A stretch of DNA of 64,000 bases from an uncultured Aquimarina sp. (GTDB lineage: Bacteria > Bacteroidota > Bacteroidia > Flavobacteriales > Flavobacteriaceae): contig CANLOW010000005.1 of the NCBI GenBank assembly GCA_947493035.1, positions 62,001 through 126,000 of the forward strand. Direction: 5' to 3'. Shown one piece after another: positions 10,763 through 19,730 of this stretch. The position numbers and the translations under genes are program-made. Within the stretch, counting starts at the first letter, position 1. The number at the start of each line of letters is the position of its first letter. The notes under the pieces are model-generated. The model was not told the DNA's origin and did not search any database. It was given only the letters and a program-made list of their open reading frames with translations.

Positions 10763-11176
10763 TTACAAAAAACTTTGAATGGCTAATTCATAGCTTTTCA
10801 AACCAAATCCTAAAATAACCCCTTTAGCATTAGGTGAAATGTATGAATTGTGTCTAAAAGCTTCCCTAGCAAATGTATTTGAGATATGCACTTCTACAAC
10901 TGGAGTAGTTACTGCTTTTATGGCATCACCAATAGCTACAGAAGTATGCGTATAGGCCGCAGCATTTAATACAATACCATCATATTCATTTTGAGATTTT
11001 TGAATCTCAGTTACCAAATCACCTTCATAATTTGATTGTTTGTAGAACAATTCTACGTTTGAAAATTTTTGTTTCAATTCTTCAAAATAATCTAAGAAAG
11101 TGACTCCTCCATATATTTCTGGTTCACGAGTTCCTAAAAGATTTAAGTTAGGCCCATTTAAGATTAAAAGCTTCAT
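10763..11176 (-). CDS. aroQ: Type II 3-dehydroquinate dehydratase
   Basis: LILNGPNLNLLGTREPEIYG, NAAAYTHTSVAIGDAI. Confidence 0.97.
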   Translation of the reverse strand: MKLLILNGPNLNLLGTREPEIYGGVTFLDYFEELKQKFSNVELFYKQSNYEGDLVTEIQKSQNEYDGIVLNAAAYTHTSVAIGDAIKAVTTPVVEVHISNTFAREAFRHNSYISPNAKGVILGFGLKSYELAIQSFL

Positions 11177-11231
11177 CGTCTTGTTTTATTATATAATCAA
11201 ATGTAATGACTAATCTCGTTATTCAATAAAA

Positions 11232-11259
11232 AACCGAAAGTGATCTATCACCTTCGGTT
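11232..11259 (-). terminator. Terminator downstream of outer-membrane beta-barrel gene
   Basis: aaccgaaagtgat/atcaccttcggtt stem with T-tract on the minus strand. Confidence 0.8.
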
Positions 11260-11286
11260 CATATAACATTATCTAAAGAAATCTAT

Positions 11287-11829
11287 TTAGAATCTATATC
11301 CAACAGATACTGTAAATCCATTTTCTTTAAGATCTCCTTCTTCTACAATATCAGTAACTCCAAGTTTGTAACGCGCCTGAGCAAAAATCCCTATTACTGG
11401 AAGCTTATATTCTAAACCTGCTATGGCATCAAAATTCAAAGTTTCAAAGTCACTTATTACTGCTTCTTCAGTTTCATTCTCATCAAACTCAGAACCAACA
11501 TCAACTCTTAATTGCGGGCCTAAATTGATTCTCAATCCTGGCACTAATTTATAAGTTACCAATAAAGGTACATCGATTGTAGAAAATTCAAATGCATCAT
11601 CTACATCTGAAAAGCTATAAATTGCTTCTGGCTGAATACCAAATTTATCACCTAAAGGAATGTGTACCACAAGACCCGCATGGTACCCCGTAGCATCCTC
11701 AGCATCAGCACCAAAATCAAATTCAGTAAAATTTAAACCTGCTTTCAACCCAAATGAAGGTTTCACTTGAGCAGTAGCTGCTGAGATTCCCATAACAGCA
11801 ATTGCTAAAAATGTGATTAGTTTTTTCAT
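11287..11829 (-). CDS. Porin-family outer-membrane beta-barrel protein
   Basis: Signal peptide MKKLITFLAIAVMGISAATAQ, FGLKAGLNFTEF, terminal GYRF. Confidence 0.85.
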   Translation of the reverse strand: MKKLITFLAIAVMGISAATAQVKPSFGLKAGLNFTEFDFGADAEDATGYHAGLVVHIPLGDKFGIQPEAIYSFSDVDDAFEFSTIDVPLLVTYKLVPGLRINLGPQLRVDVGSEFDENETEEAVISDFETLNFDAIAGLEYKLPVIGIFAQARYKLGVTDIVEEGDLKENGFTVSVGYRF

Positions 11830-11915
11830 GGTTTTGTCTTATTTTTACGCTAATGTAACAATTATAGAGACTCAACCATAAAATGTCTTAAATCTTTGAC
11901 ATACTATTATAACTT

Positions 11916-12824
11916 TTGAACTGGGAAAATTATATACAAGATTATACACACTTCTTAAAATTAGAGCGCTCTTTGTCCGAAAATAGCATTCTTGCTTACC
12001 AAAGAGATGTTTCAAAACTATACAGTTACATCAAACACCACCAAATTGAAATCTCTCCTTTATATATAACCCCTGAAACTATTAAGCAATTTGTATACGA
12101 AATTTCCAAAATAGTCGAGGTACGAACGCAAGCACGAATTATTTCGGGATTAAAAAGTTTTTTTGACTATTTGATCTTTGAAAACTATAGAGAAGATAAT
12201 CCTTTAGAGCTTATTGAAAGTCCTAAAATAGGAAGAAAGCTACCCGACACTTTATCTACTGAAGAAATTGACGAGCTTATTGGACTGATTGACTTTTCTA
12301 AGGCTGAAGGAGCAAGAAATCACACAATACTAGAAACTCTTTATAGTTGTGGATTGCGGGTTAGTGAACTTATTAATCTAAAAATTTCTGATTTATTTTT
12401 TGATGAAGGCTTTATTCGAGTGTTAGGTAAAGGAAGTAAGCAACGTTTAATTCCTATTGCTCATAGCACTCAAGTTTTAATCGAGACTTATATTAACGAT
12501 CACCGATCACTCCTTAATATACACTTAGAACATAGTGATACTCTTTTTCTAAATAGAAGAGGAAAAGGACTAACTCGTGTAATGATTTTTACTATTATTA
12601 AAAGGCTATGTGAATTGTCTTCTATTTCAAAATCGATAAGTCCACATACGTTTCGACATTCATTTGCTACACATCTTTTAGAAAATGGTGCTGACCTAAG
12701 GGCTATTCAACAAATGCTTGGTCATGAAAGTATTACCACTACAGAAATTTATTTACATCTTGATAATTCTCATTTAAGAAATGCTATTGAGCTTTTTCAC
12801 CCAAGAAGCTCAATTAAACCTTAA
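11916..12824 (+). CDS. xerD: Site-specific tyrosine recombinase XerD (TTG start)
   Basis: Tyrosine recombinase motifs SCGLRVSELINL, HTFRHSFATHLLENGADLRAIQQMLGHESITTTEIYLH. Confidence 0.93.
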   Translation: MNWENYIQDYTHFLKLERSLSENSILAYQRDVSKLYSYIKHHQIEISPLYITPETIKQFVYEISKIVEVRTQARIISGLKSFFDYLIFENYREDNPLELIESPKIGRKLPDTLSTEEIDELIGLIDFSKAEGARNHTILETLYSCGLRVSELINLKISDLFFDEGFIRVLGKGSKQRLIPIAHSTQVLIETYINDHRSLLNIHLEHSDTLFLNRRGKGLTRVMIFTIIKRLCELSSISKSISPHTFRHSFATHLLENGADLRAIQQMLGHESITTTEIYLHLDNSHLRNAIELFHPRSSIKP

Positions 12825-13037
12825 ACTACTATTTACCAGTAACTTAACCATGTTATTTGTTTTTGCATTTCATCAAAAAATTTAACAAAAGTTAATCACC
12901 ATTTTCATGTTTTTGTTAGAAATATCCTACAAAAAGTTAATTTTTATATAAAAAACATGTCTTTCATCGAATCAAAATCACATCACGGCTATTTTATGCT
13001 AACTTTATGATATAGAAATACTTAAACAATTTGTAAA

Positions 13038-13553
13038 ATGAAAAAAACCACCTTAACCTTAATCGCACTCACTCTTTTTGCCCCAATTAACCTACTTGCG
13101 CAGAAGATAGCACACTCTTTCAAATGGGAAGCCATAACCATTGATGGAGGTGCTTATATTGGCATTGCTAATTCAAGAAAAAAAGCTCTTGTCCAAATTG
13201 AAAAGTTAGTCGAGCTAAAAAAAGGACATGAACGTGTTGTTGATTATGAAATTCGCTATTCACCCATAGAACAAAACCCAAAAAAGAATATTTACGACGA
13301 ATTTTATGACCTAATACCAAACAACAAAACCTATGTACATATTAGCAAAGCTGGACTAGAGGCTTTACAAATTGAACGAGAGTGGGGTCGCTATAATAGT
13401 TTAGAGTATTATAAAGATGCTTTAAAAATCAAGAAAAATAAAATAGCAGAAAAGGAGCTCGTAAATAATGTACTTGCCTTTGAAAAATTCCTTTTTCTTA
13501 CAAAAAACAAAAAATCTAAATCTATTTATATGGCTCATACCTCATCTAAGTAA
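13038..13553 (+). CDS. Secreted hypothetical protein, paralogue of the next gene
   Basis: Signal peptide; KWEAITIDGGAYIGIANSRKKALVQIEKL matches 13746..14255. Confidence 0.75.
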   Translation: MKKTTLTLIALTLFAPINLLAQKIAHSFKWEAITIDGGAYIGIANSRKKALVQIEKLVELKKGHERVVDYEIRYSPIEQNPKKNIYDEFYDLIPNNKTYVHISKAGLEALQIEREWGRYNSLEYYKDALKIKKNKIAEKELVNNVLAFEKFLFLTKNKKSKSIYMAHTSSK

Positions 13554-13745
13554 TACCTTCTTTTTCTTTTTAGAAGAACTTACCCCCATTAATATAAATT
13601 ACTTAAAATCAATATTTTAAATTTATTTAAAAAAGATTTTAAATATACTTTTAACAATAAATTAATCTTGTCCACTAATGCTTAACTTTTAAAAAACAAA
13701 TAAAAATACGCACAAGCATATCTTTGAAATACACAATTCATCGAT

Positions 13746-14255
13746 ATGAAAACCCTATTATTATTTACATCTGTATTATTTATTTGTTTTTCGAGTTTTG
13801 CTCAGAAAAGAGTTACCATTACCAAATGGGAAGCTAATACCAAAAGTGGTGGGTATTTTATTGGCATTGCTCAAAGTCGAATGAATGCGCTTAAAGATAT
13901 TGAACGATTAACGATGCAAACTGAAGGAACTGAAAAAGAAATAATTGATTTTGACGTAAGACTTTCTTCGGTATCGACTGAAGAAACTTCAATTAATATT
14001 TTTGAACAATTCGCTTCGACAAATAAAGAAGGAGAACTCTACACATACCTATCTCTTAACGACATGACATCTCTGAAAATAGCTGCCGAAAGAGGTATTA
14101 GCAGTGGTCAGCATTTTTATCAGAAAGTTAATTCTATCAAAAACGAAAAAAAATCTAATACGAAATTTAATACTGAAGTATACGCCTTCCAAAAATACTT
14201 GTTCATTAAAGAAAGAAATATCACTGATGATTATTTAACTTATATGGACAATTAA
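13746..14255 (+). CDS. Secreted hypothetical protein, paralogue of the previous gene
   Basis: Signal peptide; KWEANTKSGGYFIGIAQSRMNALKDIERL; conserved C-terminal AF.K/AFQKYLF block. Confidence 0.75.
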   Translation: MKTLLLFTSVLFICFSSFAQKRVTITKWEANTKSGGYFIGIAQSRMNALKDIERLTMQTEGTEKEIIDFDVRLSSVSTEETSINIFEQFASTNKEGELYTYLSLNDMTSLKIAAERGISSGQHFYQKVNSIKNEKKSNTKFNTEVYAFQKYLFIKERNITDDYLTYMDN

Positions 14256-14489
14256 TAACACCATGGTAATAATATTACTATTGAAAATCACATTGCCCTT
14301 CAGAAGAACCTTCATATTTCCCATACTCCACAAAAAATTTGGTAACTATATATCTCTTTAATAAAGAGTATAAATCACAATAATTATGTGTTTATCATAA
14401 ATTATCCCAAAGTAAGCCTTTAAGTATTTACAAAAAGTGAGTTATTTATCTTCTTCAAAAATACAATCATACTACTAAAAACAACAAAC

Positions 14490-14507
14490 TTTCAATATTT
14501 ACTGAAA
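14490..14507. promoter_or_regulatory. Candidate operator dyad TTTCA-N8-TGAAA upstream of the GbsR/MarR-like gene
   Basis: tttcaatatttactgaaa; shares CAAACTTTCAATA with the site at 15204-15216. Confidence 0.55.
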
Positions 14508-14522
14508 CTTCAGTATTTTGAT

Positions 14523-14530
14523 TATATTTG
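14523..14530 (+). promoter_or_regulatory. Bacteroidota-type -7 element (TAnnTTTG)
   Basis: TATATTTG just upstream of the ATG at 14535. Confidence 0.45.
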
Positions 14531-14534
14531 TGTT

Positions 14535-15041
14535 ATGAAATTAGAAGAAGCCAAAATAAAATATATACATACTTGGGGAAGCTTAGCTACTCATTGGGGA
14601 GTCAATAAAACTATGGCTCAGGTTCATGCTTTGTTATTAGTTTCTAATACACCCTTATCATCCGATGATATTATGGAAACCTTGAAAATATCTAGAGGTA
14701 ATGTCAATATGAATGTTCGCGCTCTAATTGATTGGGGAATCGTACGCAAGGAATTAATCTCGGGAGAACGTAAAGATTATTTTTCTGCAGATAAGGATAT
14801 CTGGGAATTATTTAAGCAAATTACAAAAGAGAGAAAACGAAGGGAAATTGAGCCTGTTCTAAAAATTTTAGAAGAGCTTCATGAAAGTGTAGACGAAAAT
14901 AGTGTAGAAGCTGAAAGTTTTAAAAAACTGATGGAAGATTTATCATCTGTCACTACTACTGTTAATGGTATTTTAGAAAAGACAATAAAAGCAGATGAAC
15001 ACTGGTTACTTTCTAACTTTACAAAATATATAAAAAAGTAA
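14535..15041 (+). CDS. GbsR/MarR-family winged-helix transcriptional regulator
   Basis: LLLVSNTPLSSDDIMETLKISRGNVNMNVRALIDWGIVRKELISGERKDYF. Confidence 0.88.
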   Translation: MKLEEAKIKYIHTWGSLATHWGVNKTMAQVHALLLVSNTPLSSDDIMETLKISRGNVNMNVRALIDWGIVRKELISGERKDYFSADKDIWELFKQITKERKRREIEPVLKILEELHESVDENSVEAESFKKLMEDLSSVTTTVNGILEKTIKADEHWLLSNFTKYIKK

Positions 15042-15060
15042 ATTTAGTACACTACTCTAG

Positions 15061-15135
15061 AGAAAGCCACGAGGCATTTTAACTTCAAGGTAATCCCAGG
15101 GTATGCCCTTTGGCAGTGTCAATAAGATTAAGCTA
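15061..15135. repeat. Degenerate dispersed intergenic repeat, copy 1
   Basis: cacgaggcattttaacttcaaggtaatcccagggtatgccctttggcagtgtcaataagatta; aligns with copies at ~20826 and (inverted) ~55270. Confidence 0.6.
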
Positions 15136-15208
15136 GAGTCAAGTATATTTCAATCCTACTAATTATAGCATAATAATAAAAAATGTCAATAATAAAACAC
15201 CTTCAAAC

Positions 15209-15226
15209 TTTCAATAATTTCTGAAA
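15209..15226. promoter_or_regulatory. Second candidate operator dyad TTTCA-N8-TGAAA
   Basis: tttcaataatttctgaaa immediately upstream of ATG 15229. Confidence 0.55.
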
Positions 15227-15228
15227 AT

Positions 15229-16086
15229 ATGAAAAATAAATTTTATTTAATCGTAATTACTTTAGCAGTCACAAGTTTAACATTTAAGTTTTTAAACAAA
15301 GGTGCTTTAGAACAAACCTCTCTACTATTTGTAGGTATTCCTTTATTGATAACTATTATGATTATCAGGCATGCCAAAAAGCCTAAAACAGCTTATGGCA
15401 TGGTTTCCCTTGTGATTACGCTCTTTTTATTGATTTCAGGGATTTTTTTAGGAGAAGGTTTTATTTGTATATTATTAATGGCTCCTATTTTTTATGCTGT
15501 AGGTTTACTAGTTACTGCGGGGTATTTAGCATTAAGAAAGAGTGATCAAAAGAAAACAAAAGTATCTGTAATGGTACCCTTATTAATTTTAGCTTTTCAA
15601 CCTTTAGAATATATATCTCCTCTAAAAACACATACTATAGAAACCACAAAAGAAGTTAATCCCAATGTAAGTTTTACAGCTCTTAACACTAGTCCAAAAT
15701 TCATCGAAAATATGCCTTTATTCTTTCAAGCTGGCTTCCCAAAACCTATAGCAATTTCGGGTAATGGTACTTCTATCGGAGATCAAAGAATTATTTCTTT
15801 TAAATCTAGCACTAAAGGTATTGGAGAATTAGTGTTAGAAATCAAAGAAAAAAACAAAAATAGTATCACTTTTAGTATTATTAAAGATCATACACATATC
15901 GCTCACTGGCTTACGTATAAAGAAGTGAAGGTTAAATTTACTGAAGAAAACAACACAAAAATGGTGACTTGGACTACAAAATTCACTTGTGACCTTGGTC
16001 CTTCTTGGTATTTCGAGCCTTTTGAAAAATATGCTATCAACCTAATGAATGAACATTTAATAAATTCTTATTTCAATATTAAATGA
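15229..16086 (+). CDS. Multipass membrane hypothetical protein with C-terminal soluble domain
   Basis: Several hydrophobic segments; overlaps next gene by 4 nt (ATGA). Confidence 0.75.
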   Translation: MKNKFYLIVITLAVTSLTFKFLNKGALEQTSLLFVGIPLLITIMIIRHAKKPKTAYGMVSLVITLFLLISGIFLGEGFICILLMAPIFYAVGLLVTAGYLALRKSDQKKTKVSVMVPLLILAFQPLEYISPLKTHTIETTKEVNPNVSFTALNTSPKFIENMPLFFQAGFPKPIAISGNGTSIGDQRIISFKSSTKGIGELVLEIKEKNKNSITFSIIKDHTHIAHWLTYKEVKVKFTEENNTKMVTWTTKFTCDLGPSWYFEPFEKYAINLMNEHLINSYFNIK

Positions 16087-17348
16087 TAAATAGTGATGTT
16101 TTCAGGTTCATAGTACTTGGGGTAAGCTTTACATTTCTTCTTACCCTTATTATCATTCCTCAAAAAAATGATAAAACAAACTGGAGCTTCTTCTTTCATT
16201 TTATTTGGATGCTTATCACACTGCCTGCTATTAATTATCTATGTGTAGAGTATCAATTATGGGAATTTTGTGATGAAACCGAATCTTTAATCAATATACC
16301 ATATGATATATTATTCTGTTGGTTGGTTTTAGGCTTAGTACCATTGTATATTTTCAAAGGAAAACACCCTATTATCTTAGTATTAAGCCTTCTTTGGATT
16401 GATTTTATGACAATGCCGCTACTAGAAGAAATTGGTATCCTTAGACTAAATGACAATTGGTTAATCGGTGAAATCATAGTTTTAGTATTTGTCTTTTTAC
16501 CTGGGTATTTATGGTCTAGATTTTACTTAGAAAACAAATACCTCAAGGTTAGAGCTTTATTTCAAGTAATAACCATGGGGGTCTTTTTAACCATTATAGT
16601 TCCTTTTCTTGTGAAGAGAATTGAAGGAGAAATTATTGATTTCAAAAAGTTTTCAAGTCTATTATTTCAAATATCACTAATTATAGTATTTCCATCTCTT
16701 ATCGCAGTAATAGACCTTATTTCAAAAGGAAATGGTACACCTTTTCCGTTCGACAAAACAAAAAACTTGGTCACCTCAGGAGCATATGCTTATATAAAAA
16801 ACCCTATCCAATGGTCTTTTTCTTTAATATTTATCCCTTTATCAATTTATCATGAATCATGGCTCCTTTTAGGGGGAACATTAATATCTGTTTTTTATGC
16901 ATTAAGCATTTCTAACCCTCAAGAATATGAGGATATGAAACTACGCTTTGGCACAACTTGGGAAAAATATAAAAATGATACTCCCAGTTGGTTTTTTCAA
17001 TGGCAACCTAAACATATTTCTAAAGGGACCATTTATTTTAAAAAAGATTGTCAACAATGTGAAGGTGTAAAAAGTTGGTTTGAAAGTAAACACCCTATTA
17101 ATTTAGACATCAAATACGCTCGTGAATATAAAAACGAAACGTTACTACAAGCAACTTATACACATCATCTATCTAATCTTGAATATAAAAGTGTCAAAGC
17201 CATAGCGCATGGATTAGAACATATCAACTTAGCCTATGCAACATTAGGATGGTTTATGCGATTTCCTATTATCTGTTTTATCTTACAAAGCATTGTTGAC
17301 GCTTTAGGCTTTTCCGAAAGTGAAGAAACTTGTAAAATAGATTCATAA
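16083..17348 (+). CDS. Membrane methyltransferase-like (isoprenylcysteine carboxyl methyltransferase/PEMT-like) fused to DCC-type thiol-disulfide domain
   Basis: GAYAYIKNPIQWSF...YEDMKLRFGTTWEKYKNDTPSWF then IYFKKDCQQCEGVKSWFESKHP (CxxC). Confidence 0.65.
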   Translation: MINSDVFRFIVLGVSFTFLLTLIIIPQKNDKTNWSFFFHFIWMLITLPAINYLCVEYQLWEFCDETESLINIPYDILFCWLVLGLVPLYIFKGKHPIILVLSLLWIDFMTMPLLEEIGILRLNDNWLIGEIIVLVFVFLPGYLWSRFYLENKYLKVRALFQVITMGVFLTIIVPFLVKRIEGEIIDFKKFSSLLFQISLIIVFPSLIAVIDLISKGNGTPFPFDKTKNLVTSGAYAYIKNPIQWSFSLIFIPLSIYHESWLLLGGTLISVFYALSISNPQEYEDMKLRFGTTWEKYKNDTPSWFFQWQPKHISKGTIYFKKDCQQCEGVKSWFESKHPINLDIKYAREYKNETLLQATYTHHLSNLEYKSVKAIAHGLEHINLAYATLGWFMRFPIICFILQSIVDALGFSESEETCKIDS

Positions 17349-17356
17349 CTTACTTA

Positions 17357-18460
17357 CTATAAATCTAACCATTGTTTAAATTGAGACACTTTATTCTTAC
17401 CTATAACAATATCTAATGAGGAAGCTGGTGTTACGGCTAATTTCAATTTGCTGTTTTCAAATTTTGTAATCTTTTCAATAGCAGCAATACCTACTATAAA
17501 TTGCCTATTTACTTTAAAATATACTTTATCATTTAAAAGACTAAAGATTTTATCTAATGAATCTGGCGTTGTAGATTTTTTACCTTCCTTGGTCACTATA
17601 TACGTTATCTTATTTTCAACATAAATATAAGCTATACTACTTATCGTTATAGGTACTAGCTCATTACGCACATAGGTTAAAATCCGCTCTTTTGCCGCAG
17701 CTTCGCCTACTTCATCATTAACCTCTTCATTATAAGGTTCCGTTGTGATTTGATTTAACCTTTCCTGATACTTTTCTAATGAAAAATTTAGATCCTGAAT
17801 ACTTTTTGAGTTTGCTACTAACTCTTCTACTTTTTGATCTACTTGTTTATTGAAATAATTACTTAAAAACCTACATACCCACAGAACAAATAGCCAAAGA
17901 ATTAAACCAAACACACTAAAAATTCCAATATAAAAAAATCTCTTATTCTTTACTTCAAAATTAATTTCCTCTAAATTTAGATGATTTGCTATGATAAGAT
18001 CCGAGTCATTAATCGTTTCTAATGCAATAATCGGTGAACTATCCTCTGTGGTTTCTAAAGAAGATAACATTGAAAAAAACTTATGGTATAGTTTATCACC
18101 ATCTATTTTTTCATTTTCAAAATCATTTTTAGAAGAAGGCTTCTCTCCTACTTTAAAAATCTCAGGGTGACAAACAAAATTACCCGCCCAATTGATAACT
18201 GAAATAAAACTTATTTCCTTTTGGCTATCTTCTATAAGGTTTTGAATGATCAACTCTTCATCAAACGACTTATCAATAGTATGAATCTTTGCATATATTC
18301 TTTTTGTAGTGATGTTCTTACTCTTAAGATCAATTAAACTTTTGTCTAATACTGAAATAACATGACTCTTTAATAAAATATTCACCACAATAAAACTGAG
18401 TGAAATAAAAACAGCCAAATAAGCAATACTGATTTTAGAATAAAATTTATAATCCTTCAT
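17357..18460 (-). CDS. Membrane-anchored LytTR-domain transcriptional regulator with extracytoplasmic sensor region
   Basis: Two TM segments flanking ~150 aa; C-terminal IAYIYVENKITYIVTKEGKK...FKVNRQFIVGIAAIEKI is LytTR-like. Confidence 0.85.
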   Translation of the reverse strand: MKDYKFYSKISIAYLAVFISLSFIVVNILLKSHVISVLDKSLIDLKSKNITTKRIYAKIHTIDKSFDEELIIQNLIEDSQKEISFISVINWAGNFVCHPEIFKVGEKPSSKNDFENEKIDGDKLYHKFFSMLSSLETTEDSSPIIALETINDSDLIIANHLNLEEINFEVKNKRFFYIGIFSVFGLILWLFVLWVCRFLSNYFNKQVDQKVEELVANSKSIQDLNFSLEKYQERLNQITTEPYNEEVNDEVGEAAAKERILTYVRNELVPITISSIAYIYVENKITYIVTKEGKKSTTPDSLDKIFSLLNDKVYFKVNRQFIVGIAAIEKITKFENSKLKLAVTPASSLDIVIGKNKVSQFKQWLDL

Positions 18461-18729
18461 ACAATTGATAAACTAGTATCTCAAACAAAAATATAAGATT
18501 CTTTGAATGCGAAAAATAATACACACTTGAGACAGAAAACTTTTCACTTTTAAAGAAAAATATTCCCTTTTACTCCTTTTTTTTAGAACTAAAGCTAACT
18601 TCTTCATTTATTTGTTATCAGAAGTTACTTTGGCAAAGAAATAATATTAAGAATCAAATATCTAACTAAGAATACAATTCTGCATATTTCTCTTGAAAAA
18701 GATGATCAAAGTACGCACTAGATTTGAAT

Positions 18730-19149
18730 ATGATTTTGAATAAAAAAAAAGTTTTTATAATCACCTTTATACTTCTTATTATTTTGAGTGTATATGGTTG
18801 GCTACAGTGTAATCAATCTACAACCTTAACTCAAGATATAAAAGAAGGCATTGTATTAAACAAAAAGAACATACACCTTATTGAAAATAAAAATGACTTT
18901 GAAACTTTAAAAAAATACATCGAAAAACCGTTAATAGTAAGTGGTAACGTTCAACAAATTTCATTCGATAAAAGTTACGGTCTTATCATTATCAATGAAA
19001 ACAATATTCTGATATCCTGTAAATTTCAAAAGGATCAAAATCATATATTAAAAAATTACAAGCTTAATGATCTAATACATGTAAAAGGTATTTATAAAGG
19101 TTCACTCGATTATTTAGTATTATCGAACTGTATTGTAAACACAAAATAA
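18730..19149 (+). CDS. Membrane-anchored OB-fold (tRNA_anti-like) hypothetical protein
   Basis: N-terminal TM then LIVSGNVQQISFDKSYGLIIINENNILISCKF...LNDLIHVKGIYKG. Confidence 0.6.
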   Translation: MILNKKKVFIITFILLIILSVYGWLQCNQSTTLTQDIKEGIVLNKKNIHLIENKNDFETLKKYIEKPLIVSGNVQQISFDKSYGLIIINENNILISCKFQKDQNHILKNYKLNDLIHVKGIYKGSLDYLVLSNCIVNTK

Positions 19150-19181
19150 CATCACTTTAAACTAACTAAATAGAAAACAAC

Positions 19182-19730
19182 ATGAAGAAGCAATTATGTC
19201 TACTTCTACTACTCCCACTTTTAGTTGGGTTTTCCTCAAAAAAAGAGAAGTACATTTCTAGGAATGGAAAAGTTACTTTTTTTTCTTACGCATCTGCTGA
19301 AAATATTGAAGCCGTTAACGACCAAGCCCTAAGTTTATTTGAACCCGATACAAATAAAATTGCAGTAAGTATCTTAATGAGAGCTTTTCAATTTGAAAAA
19401 TCGCTTATGCAAGAGCATTTTAATGATAGTTATATCGAGTCGGACTTGTACCCTAAAGCTACTTTCGAAGGGCAAATTGTCAATTTTGATAGTGATTTTT
19501 CAGGTACGCAGACAAAAGTGATTAAAGGTGATTTTACACTTAGAGGTATTACACGCCCATTAAAAATTAAAGTGGATATCACTAAAAAGAATAACAAATA
19601 TATCATCAGTGGAGAAACACAAGTCAACATTAAAGATTTCAAAATTAATGTTCCTCAAATACTAGCTAATCGTATTGCTCAGACAGTAAAAGTTTCATTC
19701 AATTTCAAATACGACTACCATGAGAAATAA
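19182..19730 (+). CDS. YceI family protein
   Basis: NGKVTFFSYASAENIEAVND...YPKATFEGQIVNF...GDFTLRGITRPLKIKVDI. Confidence 0.9.
   Translation: MKKQLCLLLLLPLLVGFSSKKEKYISRNGKVTFFSYASAENIEAVNDQALSLFEPDTNKIAVSILMRAFQFEKSLMQEHFNDSYIESDLYPKATFEGQIVNFDSDFSGTQTKVIKGDFTLRGITRPLKIKVDITKKNNKYIISGETQVNIKDFKINVPQILANRIAQTVKVSFNFKYDYHEK

Noticed and set aside
11916-12824. XerD-like gene as a mobile integron or phage integrase
   Set aside because: Core-sized XerD with standard motifs and a housekeeping aroQ-xerD neighbourhood; no att-like repeats or cargo seen.
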